A stretch of DNA of 7,222 nucleotides, taken from assembly GCA_002348905.1 (NCBI GenBank), contig DEBW01000148.1, forward strand, positions 1-7,222. Direction: 5' to 3'. The notes beneath the pieces are model-generated. The model was not told where the DNA came from, did not search any database, and saw only the letters and a list, made by a program, of their open reading frames with translations. Origin of the DNA: Ruminococcus flavefaciens (GTDB taxonomy: Bacteria; Bacillota; Clostridia; Oscillospirales; Ruminococcaceae). Made by a program: the position numbers and the translations under genes. Below, one piece after another: positions 6,686-7,222 of the stretch; position 1 is the first letter of the stretch, and every line of letters starts with the position of its first letter.

Positions 6686-7222
6686 ATGATATATTCAGAG
6701 AATGAAATATTACAGTATATAGAGGAAAACGACGTTAAATTCGTAAAGCTTACTTTCTGCGATCTTTTAGGCAGACTTAAAAACATCTCCATCCTTTCAT
6801 CAGAACTTGCAGCTACATTTCAGCGTGGCGCAAGAGTAACTGCAAAGAAAATTGCAGGATTTGAAGCTGCCGGAGGAAAAGACTTGTTTCTTTTCCCCGA
6901 CGCTCAGACCATGACCGTACTTCCATGGAGACCTCAGCAGGGCAGGGTAATCAGAATGTTCTGCTATATCCGCTATGCTGACGGTACTCCATTTGAGGGT
7001 GACGGAAGATTTTTCCTGAAAAAAGCTATGAAATCAGCAATTTCAGCAGGTTATTGTTTCAGATTCGGTACATCATGTGAATTTACGATATTCCGCAAGG
7101 ATGATAAAGGACTGCCGACCAAGATACCTCATGATTATGCCGGATACTGCGATGTTGCTCCTGATGACAAGGGCGAAAATATACGTCGTGATGTATGTCT
7201 GACTCTCGAACAAATGGGAGCA
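6686..7222 (+). CDS. Glutamine synthetase type I family protein, N-terminal part, with altered active-site residues
   Basis: The first 179 codons of a gene that continues past the right edge. Known: glutamine synthetase I (usually about 440-470 residues, a dodecamer) joins ammonium to glutamate using ATP. Seen: the N-terminal beta-Grasp domain (about 16-100) with VKFVKLTFCDLLGRLK, PDAQTMTVLPW at 71-81 and DGTPFEGDGR at 99-108, then the start of the catalytic domain with CEF at 131-133, AGYCDVAPDDKGENIRR at 152-168 and LTLEQMGA. Odd: the strongly conserved FDGSSI-type loop carrying the ammonium-site Asp (Asp50 of Salmonella GlnA) reads VTAKKI, with Thr52 at that position. The GPEPEF metal motif reads GTSCEF, with Ser130 in place of the n2-metal ligand Glu129; the other ligand is kept as Glu132. 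Both alignments need no gaps. It lies 11 nt after gltD in the same operon. It may be a true but divergent enzyme, a synthetase for another substrate, or a catalytically dead regulator, so I withhold glnA. Family certain, activity uncertain. Confidence 0.85.
   Translation, partial: MIYSENEILQYIEENDVKFVKLTFCDLLGRLKNISILSSELAATFQRGARVTAKKIAGFEAAGGKDLFLFPDAQTMTVLPWRPQQGRVIRMFCYIRYADGTPFEGDGRFFLKKAMKSAISAGYCFRFGTSCEFTIFRKDDKGLPTKIPHDYAGYCDVAPDDKGENIRRDVCLTLEQMGA

Overview
The window is a nitrogen-assimilation locus from a low-GC anaerobic Firmicute. Purine-rich AGGAGG ribosome sites, an AT-rich intergenic region, consensus sigma-A promoters and the protein sequences fit Clostridia. A Ruminococcus-like member of the Oscillospiraceae is my best guess, from protein flavour only and not confirmed.

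Layout: (i) 1-122, minus strand: the first 40 codons of an ammonium transporter (amt), running off the left edge. (ii) 123-650: a divergent control region. It carries a consensus promoter reading left into amt, an AT-rich core with several small palindromes, and a promoter reading right into gltB. Each promoter is followed within about 10-15 nt of the expected transcript start by a strong intrinsic terminator that precedes the coding sequence. The amt leader holds a second terminator-like hairpin that is mutually exclusive with a smaller one. (iii) 651-5186: gltB, the glutamate synthase large subunit, intact. (iv) 5190-6674: gltD, the small subunit, intact and 3 nt downstream. (v) 6686-7222: the first 179 codons of a glutamine synthetase type I family protein, 11 nt downstream and cut by the right edge.

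Together the genes describe ammonium uptake (Amt), incorporation into glutamine (the glutamine synthetase step) and transfer of the glutamine amide to 2-oxoglutarate (GltBD). The tight spacing indicates a gltB-gltD-glutamine synthetase-like operon.

Two points deserve attention. First, both divergent transcripts appear to be controlled after initiation, by leader terminators placed almost at the transcript start and sharing a CAAGG element. Second, in the visible part of the glutamine synthetase-like protein, two residues normally required for catalysis are replaced: the ammonium-site Asp50 by Thr, and the metal ligand Glu129 by Ser. It may therefore be a regulatory or repurposed paralogue rather than the housekeeping enzyme. 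The enzyme genes are otherwise conventional. No mobile element, CRISPR array, tRNA or rRNA was seen.
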